Part shown: one piece after another, positions 1 to 8,626 of the stretch
Position numbering within the stretch: the stretch's first letter is position 1
Layout: each line of letters opens with the position of its first letter
Assembly (NCBI RefSeq): GCF_001426545.1
Contig: NZ_LMEZ01000004.1
Location: forward strand, 248,001-312,000
Direction of reading: 5' to 3'
DNA: 64,000 nt
Origin: Mycobacterium sp. Root135
GTDB taxonomy: Bacteria > Actinomycetota > Actinomycetes > Mycobacteriales > Mycobacteriaceae
Translations under genes and position numbers: made by a program
The notes under the pieces: generated by a model
What the model was told of the DNA's origin: nothing
The model's input: only the letters and a program-made list of their open reading frames with translations
Databases searched by the model: none

Positions 1-462
1 CGTGCCGACGACGGTGACGACGATGTCGTCCCCCGTCAGCCCGGCTTCGGCGACGGCACGGGCGACCGATTCGCCAACGATGCGCACCAGCATGGCACCG
101 GAGCGGCTCCGGTTGGGCTGCTCGACGCGAGACACGACGACACCGTCCAGGTTGGCGACCGCGACGTGCACCACTCGCCGTCCGACGTCGACTCCGACGA
201 TGTGACCGGCGTCCGGCGCGGTGCGGTAGACCACCGCGGCGCGGCCGGGACGGTCCAGCCGACGGCCGATCGCCTGCACCAGGCCGTGCTGTTCGAGGTC
301 GAGAAGTGCCTGTCCAACAGTGGGTTTGGACAACCCGGTGTGGCCGGCGATCTCCGGCCGCGTCGCCTCGCCGTGCTCGCGCAGCCGGTCGAGCACCAGC
401 CGCTGGTTGAGTGCGCGCATGCTCGCCGGGGTCCCCGCCTGCGGTGCCGTACGGCCGTCCAC
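1..462 (-). CDS. ROK-family transcriptional regulator (N-terminal part; 3' end outside window)
   Basis: The reading frame runs off the left edge of the window, so only about the first 150 residues are visible. They begin with a winged helix-turn-helix (helices around EIAGHTGLSKPTVGQALLDL), followed by the start of a sugar-kinase-like ROK domain (HIVGVDVGRRVVHVAVANLDG, the first phosphate-binding strand). ROK repressors of this shape respond to sugars or sugar phosphates. I chose the GTG at 460-462 because AGGTGG lies about 5 bases upstream; the ATG at 418-420 is an alternative start just before the helix-turn-helix. The gene is divergent from the APC permease at 573, with a palindrome between them, so control of that permease is a reasonable inference. 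Confidence 0.85.
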   Translation of the reverse strand, partial: MDGRTAPQAGTPASMRALNQRLVLDRLREHGEATRPEIAGHTGLSKPTVGQALLDLEQHGLVQAIGRRLDRPGRAAVVYRTAPDAGHIVGVDVGRRVVHVAVANLDGVVVSRVEQPNRSRSGAMLVRIVGESVARAVAEAGLTGDDIVVTVVGT

Positions 463-526
463 CGCCACCTCCCCGTCCTCGTCGACTCCAGAATTTACAC
501 ACGAACTCTCGCACACTTGCGCCGAG

Positions 527-548
527 TATGTTAAGAAACTTTACTAAC
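527..548 (+). promoter_or_regulatory. Candidate -10 and overlapping ROK-type operator
   Basis: A 19-base imperfect palindrome at 530-548 has the form GTTAnnAAACTTTnnTAAC. It lies in the divergent gap between the ROK regulator and the APC permease. GTTAgg-AAA-TTT-ccTAAC type palindromes are typical of ROK operators. TATGTT at 527-532 would serve as a -10 for the permease, so a bound repressor would block it. No convincing -35 is seen. Confidence 0.5.
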
Positions 549-572
549 AAACTACAACGAAGGAGGTGCGTG

Positions 573-1994
573 ATGAGCTCACCGTCGACCGGAGCCTCGA
601 CGCCCCAGCAGCCGGCGCTGGAACGCCAAATCGGCCCGCTGCAGGCCACCGCGATCAACATGACCCAGATGTGCGGCATCGGACCCTTCGTCACCATCCC
701 CGCGATGGTCGCCACCTTCGGCGGGCCGGAGGCCATGTTCGGCTGGATCATCGGCGCGCTCCTCGCCCTCGCCGACGGCCTCATCTGGGCCGAGCTCGGC
801 GCCGCCATGCCCGGCGCCGGCGGCACCTACATCTACCTCCGCGAAGCCTTTCAGTACCGCACCGGCCGGCTCATGCCGTTCCTCTTCGTGTGGAGCGCGG
901 TGCTGTTCATCCCGCTGATCATGTCCACCGGCATCATCGGCCTGGTCCAGTACCTGGGCTACCTGATCCCCGGCGTGAGCGGCGACGGCGGAAACACGCC
1001 GCTGGGCAAGCTGATTGGCGTCGGCATCACGCTGCTGATCATGGCGGCGCTGTTCCGGAAGATCGGCCAGATCGGCAAGCTCACCACCGTCCTGTTCGTC
1101 GTCATGCTCGTCGCCGTGTTCAGCACGATCATCGCCGCGTACAGCCACTTCAGCGCCGCGCAGGCCTTCGACTTCACCCCCGGCGCCTTCGGGTCCCACG
1201 GCACCTTCTGGGCGGGCCTCGGCGCCGGCCTGATCATCGCCGTCTACGACTACCTCGGCTACAACACCACCGCCTACCTCGGCGGTGAGATGCGCGACCC
1301 CGGCCGCACCATCCCGAGGTCCATCGTCTTCTCCATCCTCGGCATCATGAGCATCTACTTCCTGCTGCAGATCGGCGTGCTCGGCTCCCTGCCGCTCGAG
1401 GAGATCAAGTCGTCCACCTCCGTCGCCTCGTCGGTGCTCGAACAGGCGTGGGGTTCGACTGCGGCGCAGATCATTACCGCGCTGATCGTGATCGCCGCCA
1501 TCGGCTCGGTGTTCGCCGGCCTACTCGGCGGGTCCCGCGTGCCGTTCGAAGCGGCGCGCGACAAGGTCTTCCTGTCGGTGTTCGCCAAGCTGCACCCGAA
1601 GCTGAACCTGCCCACCGCGGGCGTGATCGCCATGGGCGTCATCACCATCATCGGGTCGCTGTTCACCTTGACCACGATCATCAACGCCGCGGTCGCCACG
1701 CTGGTGATCATCCAGTCGCTGGCGCAGGTGGCCGCGATTGTGGTGTTGCGCCGCCGCCAGCCCAATCTTCAACGGCACTACCGGCAGTGGCTGTATCCGG
1801 TGCCGACGATCGTCGCGTTGGTCGGCTGGGTGTACGTCTACTACTCGGCGACCTGGCTCTCGATCGCGCTGTCGCTGGGCTGGATCGTCATCGGCTGCGT
1901 CGCCTTCCTGATCTACGCCAAGGCCGAAACCACCTGGCCCTTCGGCCCCAAGGAGATTCGGGAAACCTTCGTCGACGAAGCCGTCCAGACCTAG
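573..1994 (+). CDS. APC-family amino acid/polyamine permease
   Basis: This 473-residue inner-membrane transporter has about 12 hydrophobic segments. The first transmembrane helix carries the APC signature region (NMTQMCGIGPFVTIPAM). The next segment has IWAELGAAMPGAGGTYIYL, the usual E-x-G-x2-P-x-(A/S)-GG-x-Y motif of amino-acid permeases. Substrate cannot be assigned from sequence alone. The ATG at 573 follows a strong AGGAGGTG at 561-568. The stop TAG at 1992-1994 lies in a CTAG palindrome shared with the convergent gene. Divergent to a ROK regulator, which is unusual because ROK proteins normally govern sugar genes; the true ligand may therefore be an amino sugar or a sugar signal. Confidence 0.9.
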   Translation: MSSPSTGASTPQQPALERQIGPLQATAINMTQMCGIGPFVTIPAMVATFGGPEAMFGWIIGALLALADGLIWAELGAAMPGAGGTYIYLREAFQYRTGRLMPFLFVWSAVLFIPLIMSTGIIGLVQYLGYLIPGVSGDGGNTPLGKLIGVGITLLIMAALFRKIGQIGKLTTVLFVVMLVAVFSTIIAAYSHFSAAQAFDFTPGAFGSHGTFWAGLGAGLIIAVYDYLGYNTTAYLGGEMRDPGRTIPRSIVFSILGIMSIYFLLQIGVLGSLPLEEIKSSTSVASSVLEQAWGSTAAQIITALIVIAAIGSVFAGLLGGSRVPFEAARDKVFLSVFAKLHPKLNLPTAGVIAMGVITIIGSLFTLTTIINAAVATLVIIQSLAQVAAIVVLRRRQPNLQRHYRQWLYPVPTIVALVGWVYVYYSATWLSIALSLGWIVIGCVAFLIYAKAETTWPFGPKEIRETFVDEAVQT

Positions 1995-2806
1995 GACTCG
2001 GCGTCCTCCCGCTCGTCCTTCAACCGGTCCTTGCTGCGGATCAGACGGAGCAGCGTCACCAGCGCCAACCCGCCGAGCACGTTGAGCGGTGCGACGTAGC
2101 CGAACCAGGCCAGCCAGTCCAGGTACCCGAACGGCGCCTCACCGGAGATGAGGGCGCCAAAGGTCAACAGCGAGTCCAGGATCGAGTGGAACATCTGGAG
2201 GCCGGCCAGGAGGAAGGCGCCGGCGACGGCGGCGGCGATCTTGGCCGGCATCGAGTCGGTGCCGTGCTGCATGCGGGTCATCAGGGTGATGGCCATGCCG
2301 CCGAGCACCGCCAGCGCAATGGACTCCGGGCCGATCGGTGCGTCGATGTAGTGGCTCGCCGACTCGACGGTCTGCGCCCGCAGCTTCGGGAAGCCGGTCA
2401 TGATCAGCCACATCACCAGCCAGCCGCCGACCAGGTTGGACACCAGCGTGCCGCTCCACAGCTTCAGCAGCTGAGCCACGCTGGCCCGCTTGGCGACCAC
2501 CGTCGTCACCGGCACCAGGAAGCCCTCGGTGAACAGCTCGCTGCGGCCCAGCAGTAGTGCCAGGAACCCGATGGAGAAGGCCAGGCCCGCCAGCAACGGG
2601 TTGTGGGTCTGGTTCATCACCGCCAGATAGGCCAGCACGCCGAGGGCCACCTCGGTGCCGCCGAAGAAGCCGGTCGTGAGCACTTCACGCCACGGACGGT
2701 GCAGCCGCTGGGTGCCCTCGCTAATCATCCGCTGGAAGGCGTCCTCCAGTTCGTCCTCGATGGGGCTGTCGGAATCACCGAGGTCGCGCCGGTCGGTCTC
2801 GGTCAC
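1991..2806 (-). CDS. Formate/nitrite transporter (FNT) family protein
   Basis: The protein is 271 residues long with six predicted membrane segments between about residues 40 and 255, preceded by an acidic cytoplasmic N-terminus (DLGDSDSPIEDELEDAF). Family marks include LGRSELFTEGFLVPVTTVV and NLVGGWLV. FNT proteins are pentameric channels for small monovalent anions such as formate or nitrite; this one looks closer to the YfdC-like branch, whose substrate is unsettled. The gene ends exactly on the CTAG shared with the permease stop. It starts about 100 bp from the divergent cutinase gene. Confidence 0.88.
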   Translation of the reverse strand: MTETDRRDLGDSDSPIEDELEDAFQRMISEGTQRLHRPWREVLTTGFFGGTEVALGVLAYLAVMNQTHNPLLAGLAFSIGFLALLLGRSELFTEGFLVPVTTVVAKRASVAQLLKLWSGTLVSNLVGGWLVMWLIMTGFPKLRAQTVESASHYIDAPIGPESIALAVLGGMAITLMTRMQHGTDSMPAKIAAAVAGAFLLAGLQMFHSILDSLLTFGALISGEAPFGYLDWLAWFGYVAPLNVLGGLALVTLLRLIRSKDRLKDEREDAES

Positions 2807-2871
2807 GGGCGTGGCGCGTTTTCACTGGTCATCAGCTCGTCATACCCCCATTGGCGCCTGTTCACCGCCGA

Positions 2872-2900
2872 CCCCGGGGTTTGGCTGGCAAACCCCGGGG
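2872..2900. repeat. Perfect 12-bp inverted repeat before the cutinase start
   Basis: CCCCGGGGTTTG (2872-2883) and CAAACCCCGGGG (2889-2900) flank a 5-base loop. Each arm also contains the self-complementary CCCCGGGG. The hairpin ends 12 bases before the cutinase ATG, in the place of the 5' leader, and no ordinary ribosome binding site is visible there. It could be an operator or a leader hairpin that limits translation. Confidence 0.6.
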
Positions 2901-2912
2901 TACGTCGGGCCA

Positions 2913-3638
2913 ATGACACTTCGAAACCTTCCACGCCTGCTGAGCGCCGCCGTCGTCTCCGCAGGAGCGATTCTCGCGACCACCACCGCACCCACCGCAA
3001 CGGCCGAACCCTGCGCCGACGTCGAGCTCGTCTTCGCGCGCGGCACCGGTGAGGCACCCGGCGTGGGCGGCGTCGGCCAGTCCTACGTCGACGCGCTGCG
3101 CGCCCAGCTGGGCCCGCGGACCCTCGACGTCTACCCGGTGAACTACGCCGCCAGCGACGACTTCAACAACCGAGAGGCGTTCGCCAGCACCGTGATCGAC
3201 GGTGTCAGGGACGCCGGCAACCACGTGCAGGCCACCGCGGCCAACTGCCCCGCCACCAAGATCGTCCTCGGCGGATATTCGCAGGGCGCGATCGTCGCCG
3301 GCTTCGTCACCGCCAACGAGGTCCCGGCCGGGGTGCCCGCCGCGGTGGCACCGCAGCCCCTGCCTTCCAGCGTCGCCGACCACGTCGCCGCGGTGACGCT
3401 GTTCGGCAATCCGTCGCCCCAGTTCCTGCAGCAGTACGACGCGCCCCAGATGACGATCGGGCCCAACTACGCGGGCAAGACCCTTCAGCTCTGCGCGCAG
3501 GGCGACACCATCTGCGACGGCACGCCCGGCGGGCAGCCCTCGTTCGCACACATCACCTACGGGTTCAACGGCATGACCAACGAGGCGGCGACGTACGCGG
3601 TGGACCGCATCGCACCGGTTCCCGCTCCGGCCGCCTAA
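2913..3638 (+). CDS. Secreted cutinase / carboxylesterase
   Basis: The 241-residue protein belongs to the cutinase alpha/beta-hydrolase family, which cleaves ester lipids outside the cell. A signal peptide covers about residues 1-31 (cleavage near TATA-EP). The nucleophile motif GYSQG places the catalytic serine at about 123. The second catalytic region CAQGDTIC gives Asp 198 and a paired cysteine, and SFAHITY gives His 213. Cysteines at about 34 and 112 match the first family disulfide. The ATG at 2913 is used because it directly precedes the signal peptide; the longer frame upstream has no such feature. The stop overlaps that of the convergent exporter by a few bases. Confidence 0.92.
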   Translation: MTLRNLPRLLSAAVVSAGAILATTTAPTATAEPCADVELVFARGTGEAPGVGGVGQSYVDALRAQLGPRTLDVYPVNYAASDDFNNREAFASTVIDGVRDAGNHVQATAANCPATKIVLGGYSQGAIVAGFVTANEVPAGVPAAVAPQPLPSSVADHVAAVTLFGNPSPQFLQQYDAPQMTIGPNYAGKTLQLCAQGDTICDGTPGGQPSFAHITYGFNGMTNEAATYAVDRIAPVPAPAA

Positions 3639-5887
3639 CGCTGCGGGGGCCGCGGTCCACGCGGCGGCGGCCCCGGCGGGCGGAACCGCGTGGTCGGCGC
3701 CTCTCCCGACGGGGGCGGCGGCTGCTGCGGCGGTCGCGGACGCGGCGGCTGCGAACGTGGCGGCTGCTGGCCGCGCGGCGGCTGCGCACGAGCAGGCTTC
3801 GGCGCCGGGGGTCGACGCGGCGGCTGCGGCGCCCGGCGCGGTGGCCGCAACCGCATCGCCTGCGTCGCGTCCTCCGTGTAATCCCGTTGCACCAGCACGT
3901 TTTGCGATATCCGGTCCAAGGCCTCCCGGACCTGCGTGCGGTCGGGCTGGATGTGCAGCCCGGCGGACTGGGTGAGCCCGTTAGTCAACCACTCCAAGGT
4001 CTGCGCGCGCACCAACTCCACCTCGCGAGCCCCGACCGGCGTCAGCCAGAACTGGTCCTGGGTGCGTTCGGCGTAGCCGGTCAGCGCCAACCTGTCGAAG
4101 GCCGGTTCGAGGATTTCTCGAGGGACGCGCACGTGTTCGGCGATGTCGCTGAGCTTGGCCTGCCCCGCGGCCTGGCCGAACCGGTACACCTGCAGCAGCG
4201 CCCACAGCCTGCTGATGTCGAGCTTGCTGCCGCCCGGCCGCTCCGCGATGGCCCGCAACTGCGCGCCCGAGCCGTGGCGGATCAACCGGCCGACCGCGTT
4301 CTCCAGCAGCTGGTCCGGCGAGTCGGTCGTCGGCATCGCGAAGCCCTCGCCCATGTCGGCGGCGATGCTGACGTCGTTGCTGCGCAGCGGAACCTGCTTG
4401 AGCATCAACGCCAACACGAACCCCACGACGGCCACCGGGGCGGCGTAGAGGAACACCTGGTCGAGCGCCTCGGCGTAGGCCGACGCGATCGGGGCGGCCA
4501 TCTCCGGGGACAACGCGTGCAACGCGTCCGGTGACTGCGTCGCCGCGGCCGGTGCACCGCTCTTGGCCACGGCGTCGGCGAGCGGATCCTTCAGGAAGTT
4601 GTTGAACAACGACCCGAACACCGCTGCACCGAAGGAGCTGCCGATGGTCCGGAAGAACGTGACACCCGACGTCGCGACGCCCAGGTCGGCGAAGTCGACG
4701 GTGTTCTGCACGATCAGGACGAGCACCTGCATGCACATGCCGATGCCCGCGCCGAGGACCACCAGGTACAGCGACTGCACCAGGGTGGAGGTGTCCGGGC
4801 CCATCCGCGACAACAGCACGAAGCCGACCGCCATCACCGCGGTGCCGACGACCGGGAAGATCTTGTACTTTCCGGTGCGGCCGACGATCACGCCGCTGCT
4901 CATCGACATCGTCAGCAGCCCGAGCACCATCGGCAGGGTGTGCAGCCCCGACGTGGTGGCCGAGACGCCGTCGACGAATTGCATGAACGTGGGCAGGAAC
5001 GTCAGCGCGCCGAGCATCGCGAACCCGACGACGAACGACAGCGCGCAGCACACCGCGAACACCGGCTCGCGGAACAGCCGCATCGGCAGGATGGGTTCCT
5101 TCGCCCGCAGCTCGACGGCGATGAAGGCGGCGATCGCCACCACCGACCCGACGAACAGGCCGATGATCATCAGCGAGCCCCAGGCGTACTCGCTGCCGCC
5201 CCAGCTGGTGGCCAGCGTGAGGCCGGTGGCGCCGAGGCCGACCAGCACGATGCCTGCGTAGTCGATGACCGGGCGCGCCTTGCGGCCCAGGTTGGGGATG
5301 GCGATGACGGCGACGATCAGCACGACGACGGCCACGGGCACGTTGATCCAGAACGCCCAGCGCCAGCTCAGGTGGTCGGTGAAGAAGCCGCCGAGCAGCG
5401 GGCCGATCACCGTCGTCACGCCGAACACGGCGCCGAGCGCGCCCTGGTACTTGCCGCGTTCACGCAGCGGGATGACCTCGCCGATCACCGCGGTGGCGGT
5501 GACCATGATGGCGCCGCCGCCGATGCCCTGCAGCGCCCGTGCCGCGACGAGCATCGGCAACGACCCGGCCAAGCCACACAGCACCGACCCGGCCATGAAG
5601 AACAGCACTGCCGCGATGAAGACGGGCTTGCGGCCGAACAGGTCGCCGAGCTTGCCGACGATCGCCGTGACCACCGTCGAGGCCAGAAGGTAGCTGGTCA
5701 CCACCCACGCCTGGTGGCCCGCGCCGCCGAGGTCGGCCACGACGGTCGGCAGCGCCGTCGCCACGATCGTCTGGTCCAGCGCCGCAAGCAGCATGCCGAG
5801 CACCACGGCGGTGAAGATCAGGTTGCGCTTGGGACCGGCGACCTCGACGTCAGCGGGTGGGGGTGGACCGGTCATCGTGGCCGTCAT
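3635..5887 (-). CDS. MFS DHA2 drug exporter with C-terminal winged-helix domain and proline-rich tail
   Basis: This 750-residue protein begins with a 14-helix DHA2 (EmrB/QacA-like) proton antiporter, residues about 20-510: motif D1 [15 protein letters not shown], motif [12 protein letters not shown], and motif [19 protein letters not shown]. Residues about 525-655 form a cytoplasmic segment resembling a winged helix ([20 protein letters not shown], then [12 protein letters not shown]). The last about 80 residues are mostly Pro, Arg and Gln. Mycobacterial exporters related to Rv1877 also have long C-terminal tails; the winged-helix reading is my inference. The ATG at 5887 overlaps no other gene, and a small inverted repeat lies just upstream. 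Confidence 0.88.
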   Translation of the reverse strand: MTATMTGPPPPADVEVAGPKRNLIFTAVVLGMLLAALDQTIVATALPTVVADLGGAGHQAWVVTSYLLASTVVTAIVGKLGDLFGRKPVFIAAVLFFMAGSVLCGLAGSLPMLVAARALQGIGGGAIMVTATAVIGEVIPLRERGKYQGALGAVFGVTTVIGPLLGGFFTDHLSWRWAFWINVPVAVVVLIVAVIAIPNLGRKARPVIDYAGIVLVGLGATGLTLATSWGGSEYAWGSLMIIGLFVGSVVAIAAFIAVELRAKEPILPMRLFREPVFAVCCALSFVVGFAMLGALTFLPTFMQFVDGVSATTSGLHTLPMVLGLLTMSMSSGVIVGRTGKYKIFPVVGTAVMAVGFVLLSRMGPDTSTLVQSLYLVVLGAGIGMCMQVLVLIVQNTVDFADLGVATSGVTFFRTIGSSFGAAVFGSLFNNFLKDPLADAVAKSGAPAAATQSPDALHALSPEMAAPIASAYAEALDQVFLYAAPVAVVGFVLALMLKQVPLRSNDVSIAADMGEGFAMPTTDSPDQLLENAVGRLIRHGSGAQLRAIAERPGGSKLDISRLWALLQVYRFGQAAGQAKLSDIAEHVRVPREILEPAFDRLALTGYAERTQDQFWLTPVGAREVELVRAQTLEWLTNGLTQSAGLHIQPDRTQVREALDRISQNVLVQRDYTEDATQAMRLRPPRRAPQPPRRPPAPKPARAQPPRGQQPPRSQPPRPRPPQQPPPPSGEAPTTRFRPPGPPPRGPRPPQR

Positions 5888-5924
5888 GCAGTGGTCCTCG
5901 CTCCGGGTGTCAGTTGATGTCGGC

Positions 5925-5943
5925 GTTAGTTACGCGACCTAAC
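5925..5943. promoter_or_regulatory. Candidate operator upstream of the MFS exporter
   Basis: GTTAG at 5925-5929 and CTAAC at 5939-5943 form an interrupted inverted repeat about 40 bases upstream of the exporter start. The inner positions match only in part. No TetR or MarR gene is adjacent, so the regulator is unknown. Confidence 0.3.
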
Positions 5944-5975
5944 AATGTACCCGCCGAACGCCTGCGGTAATCCCG

Positions 5976-7445
5976 TCAGTCTGTAGAACCGAACTCCAAC
6001 GCCGGCTCCGCCGAGTCGACGTGCCCGTTGCTGATGATGGTCAGCTCGTCGGGTCGCACCTGGTACCTGGCGCCGTCGGCCGGGTTCACGGCGTCGAAGC
6101 CGCTGCCGGATGGCACCGCGTTGGAGAGCCGCACGTTGGCGCCGTCGCGCAGCCGTTGGCCGTGGTAGTAGTAGCTGCCCGACGACTCCTGGCAGATGAC
6201 TGCCAGCGACGACGCCGTCCTGATCGCCGCCACCGCCGTCCCCGTGTCGCAGCGGGCGGCCTCGCCGACGAAGCCCTTCGCGTCGACGTTGGACACCCCG
6301 GACAGCTTCGCGGTGGTGGTGGTCGGCGTGGCGGTGGACGTCTCGGTCTCCGACGTCGAGCTGGGCGGCGCTGCGAGGGGGGTCCGCGGCTGCGGGTCGG
6401 CGCTGCCCCCGGTGAACACGATCGCCGCGGCCAGCCCCGCTGCCAGCCCGAGGGTCGCGACGGTCCCGGCGAGCAGCAGCTTCTGGGTGCGACCGAACCG
6501 CGAGCGGGTCACCGGTGCAGGGGTGGCGACGGCGGGGTGCGGCACGTACGCCGGCGGCCGCTCGGCCGCAAACTGCCTGGTGTGGGGTGGTGCGACGGGT
6601 GGGGGCGACGCGTGGACCGCGGCGGCCGCCGCCCTGGCCAGCTCGCCCGCCGTGGTGAACCGGTCACCGGGGCTCTTCGCCATGCCCTTGGCGACCACGG
6701 CGTCGAACGCGGGGTTGACGCCCGGCCGCACCTCGCTGGGCCGCGGCGGCGGCGCGAACATGTGCGCGCTCATGACCTGGCGGATGTCGGCCGCCTCGAA
6801 CGGCGCCCGGCCCGTCAGGCACTCGAACAACAGACACGTCAGCGAGTAGACGTCCGACGGCGGTCCGCCGGGTGTGCCGCCGAGCCGCTCGCTGGCCATG
6901 TACGCGCACGACCCGATGATCATCCCGGTCCTGGTGACCGTCGCCTCGCCGCCGCCGTTGGCGATGCCGAAGTCCACCAGGTAGGCGAAGTCCTCCGGGG
7001 TCAGCAGCACGTTCTCGGGTTTGATGTCGCGGTGCACCAGGCCGTTGGCGTGGGCGGCGTCCAGCGCGGCGGCGACCTGGCTGACGATCGCCACCGTCCG
7101 CTGCGGGGGCAGGACACCCTTGACCCGCAGTTCGTCCTTGACGCTGCCGCCCTCGACCAGGCGCATGTCGATGTAGAGGACCCCGTCGATCTCGCCGAAA
7201 TCGTGCACGGGGATGACGTGGGGTTCCTGCAGTCGGGCCGCGATGCGCGACTCACGCCGGAACCGGTCCCGGTAACTCGGGTCGGTGGCGACGTCGGCCC
7301 GCAGGATCTTCAGGGCTACCGTCCGCTCACGCACCGTGTCGTAGGCACGGTAGACCTCACCCATGCCGCCCATGCCGATGAGTTCTTGCAGCTCGTAGGG
7401 TCCGAATCGCGTGCTCGGACGCGGTCCAGCACCCGGGGACGCCAT
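5976..7445 (-). CDS. Membrane-anchored PknB-type Ser/Thr protein kinase
   Basis: The 489-residue kinase has a Hanks-type domain at residues about 17-280: glycine loop GMGGMGEVY, catalytic Lys 46 (VALK), HRDIKPEN with Asp 140, DFG at 158-160. A proline-rich linker follows, then one membrane helix at about 321-344, then a 145-residue extracellular part rich in Ser/Thr near the membrane and carrying two cysteines (EAARCDTG and AVICQES) that could pair. No known sensor repeat such as PASTA is visible. Start ATG 7443-7445 is chosen because GAAGGATC precedes it; the longer frame to 7649 crosses a large palindrome. The usual APE motif reads ASE (YMASERLGG), a mild deviation. Confidence 0.93.
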   Translation of the reverse strand: MASPGAGPRPSTRFGPYELQELIGMGGMGEVYRAYDTVRERTVALKILRADVATDPSYRDRFRRESRIAARLQEPHVIPVHDFGEIDGVLYIDMRLVEGGSVKDELRVKGVLPPQRTVAIVSQVAAALDAAHANGLVHRDIKPENVLLTPEDFAYLVDFGIANGGGEATVTRTGMIIGSCAYMASERLGGTPGGPPSDVYSLTCLLFECLTGRAPFEAADIRQVMSAHMFAPPPRPSEVRPGVNPAFDAVVAKGMAKSPGDRFTTAGELARAAAAAVHASPPPVAPPHTRQFAAERPPAYVPHPAVATPAPVTRSRFGRTQKLLLAGTVATLGLAAGLAAAIVFTGGSADPQPRTPLAAPPSSTSETETSTATPTTTTAKLSGVSNVDAKGFVGEAARCDTGTAVAAIRTASSLAVICQESSGSYYYHGQRLRDGANVRLSNAVPSGSGFDAVNPADGARYQVRPDELTIISNGHVDSAEPALEFGSTD

Positions 7446-7627
7446 AACCGATCCTTCCCTCACTTCGTTTCGGGGCTCACTCCTGGGTGACCTGGCGCGA
7501 TACCGAAGCCGAAGCAGCACAAGCCAATTGATTCGTGCCCAGGGTACAGGGCCGCACGGCCGCGTGCGTTCTCGCCAGGATCGCCCGGATCGTCGCCGGG
7601 GGTATGCCCACCCGGTCTGGAACTCGT

Positions 7628-7670
7628 TATCACCGGCGATATCACTCATGCAGTGATATCGCCGGTGATA
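7628..7670. repeat. Perfect 19-bp inverted repeat made of two operator-like half palindromes
   Basis: Two perfectly complementary 19-base arms (7628-7646 and 7652-7670) are separated by CATGC. Each arm contains a near-palindrome of its own, TATCACCGGCGATA or its complement, so the element is two 14-bp sites in opposite order. It lies between the 40-residue protein gene and the kinase, both on the minus strand, 182 bp before the kinase. There is no T-run on either side, so it is at least as likely to be a paired operator as a terminator. Confidence 0.65.
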
Positions 7671-7774
7671 GAGACTTCGCGAGCGGGTCCACGCCCAGAA
7701 CGGCGACCGTTAGCGGTGGCTGCGGGAGCAGTGGTCCACCGTTGGTCCAGCCCCGCCCCGCTCCGCGCGACGAC

Positions 7775-7897
7775 CTAGTCGTCGTCGGCGTCGGGGATGC
7801 CTCCCGGCGGCGGCGTGGCGTACGCCGGATTGGCGGGCGGCACCTCCCCCGGCGTGCCGTCGTCGGAGTTGGTGTCGTCCTGATCGGGCTGCGTCAT
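7775..7897 (-). CDS. Small acidic proline-rich protein (40 residues)
   Basis: This short frame was found by reading the gap between the kinase and the STAS-like gene. It encodes 40 residues, starting MTQPDQDDTNSDDG and ending GIPDADDD, with strong codon bias at third positions toward G and C. The ATG at 7895-7897 is preceded by GAAGGAG at ideal spacing. There is no signal peptide or membrane segment, and 11 residues are Asp. I know of no function. It precedes the kinase gene on the same strand, but the large palindrome between them argues against simple read-through. Confidence 0.6.
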   Translation of the reverse strand: MTQPDQDDTNSDDGTPGEVPPANPAYATPPPGGIPDADDD

Positions 7898-8124
7898 CGT
7901 CGCTCCTTCGTGTGCGGCTAATACACCGACGAGTTACCCACAGTCCGACACCCAAAACGGGCGACGAGCCACCAAACGAAGTGTGCCGACGTTAATCCGT
8001 TGGCGTGCAGTCTCTTTGAAGTTTCGACCCGGCAGCAGACCTCAGTACCGGCTAAGCTGGCCTCCACGGTTGAGCCCGCAGCCGACATCCTAGGTCCGCC
8101 CGACCGAAAGATCGGCTCCCGTTA

Positions 8125-8523
8125 GTGCTCACCAACCGCAACGCCTCGTCGCTCGCAGCCCTCGGTTCCGTGACGGAATGCCACGGCGTCCAGCTGCGCG
8201 CACAGCTGCGCAGCGTCGCCGTCGTCGTTCAGGTGACGGGCCACCTTGGCGCCGCCAACCGCACCCTGATAACCAACCACGTGAGACGGTTCACCCTGGT
8301 CGGTGGCGCGCTGGTGCTGGATCTGCTGGAGGCCGGCGGCGTCGACGACGAGTTCGTGCGTGGCCTGAGTCCCGTCGCCGACCTAACGCTGGTCCTCGAC
8401 CCGGCGCGGCGGGCATCCCTCACGTCCGACGACATCAGGGTCACCGGTTCGGTGGGCGAGGCGATGCGCATCATCGCCGGGCGGCTCACCGCACGTCGCG
8501 CGCTCGTCGGGCTGCCGGTGTAG
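8125..8523 (+). CDS. STAS-like small protein
   Basis: The frame encodes up to 132 residues. The central pattern (VAVVVQVTGHLGAANRTLI, then GGALVLDLLEAGGVDDEFV) resembles the STAS fold of anti-sigma-factor antagonists, with a short conserved loop between strand and helix. The canonical phosphorylated serine of SpoIIAA proteins is not obvious. The start is uncertain: GTG 8125 gives the full frame, GTG 8170 is also possible, and neither has a clear ribosome binding site. The 227-base gap upstream (7898-8124) holds no recognisable element. Confidence 0.55.
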   Translation: MLTNRNASSLAALGSVTECHGVQLRAQLRSVAVVVQVTGHLGAANRTLITNHVRRFTLVGGALVLDLLEAGGVDDEFVRGLSPVADLTLVLDPARRASLTSDDIRVTGSVGEAMRIIAGRLTARRALVGLPV

Positions 8524-8626
8524 CCGACGCCAACACCAACAGTCGGTTGCCATTCGACGACGCCCAGGTCACCGGGGCGCACCAGCCGTACGATGAGGCG
8601 GTCACGACAAGGGAATGGACGTCTCC

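Noticed and set aside
7446..7649. Extended N-terminus of the first kinase to ATG 7649
   Set aside because: The extra 68 residues are Arg-rich without homology and would cross the large palindrome; ATG 7445 has a ribosome binding site.
7628..7670. Simple intrinsic terminator
   Set aside because: Not fully excluded, but there is no T-run and each arm holds its own dyad, so it is listed as a repeat or operator instead.
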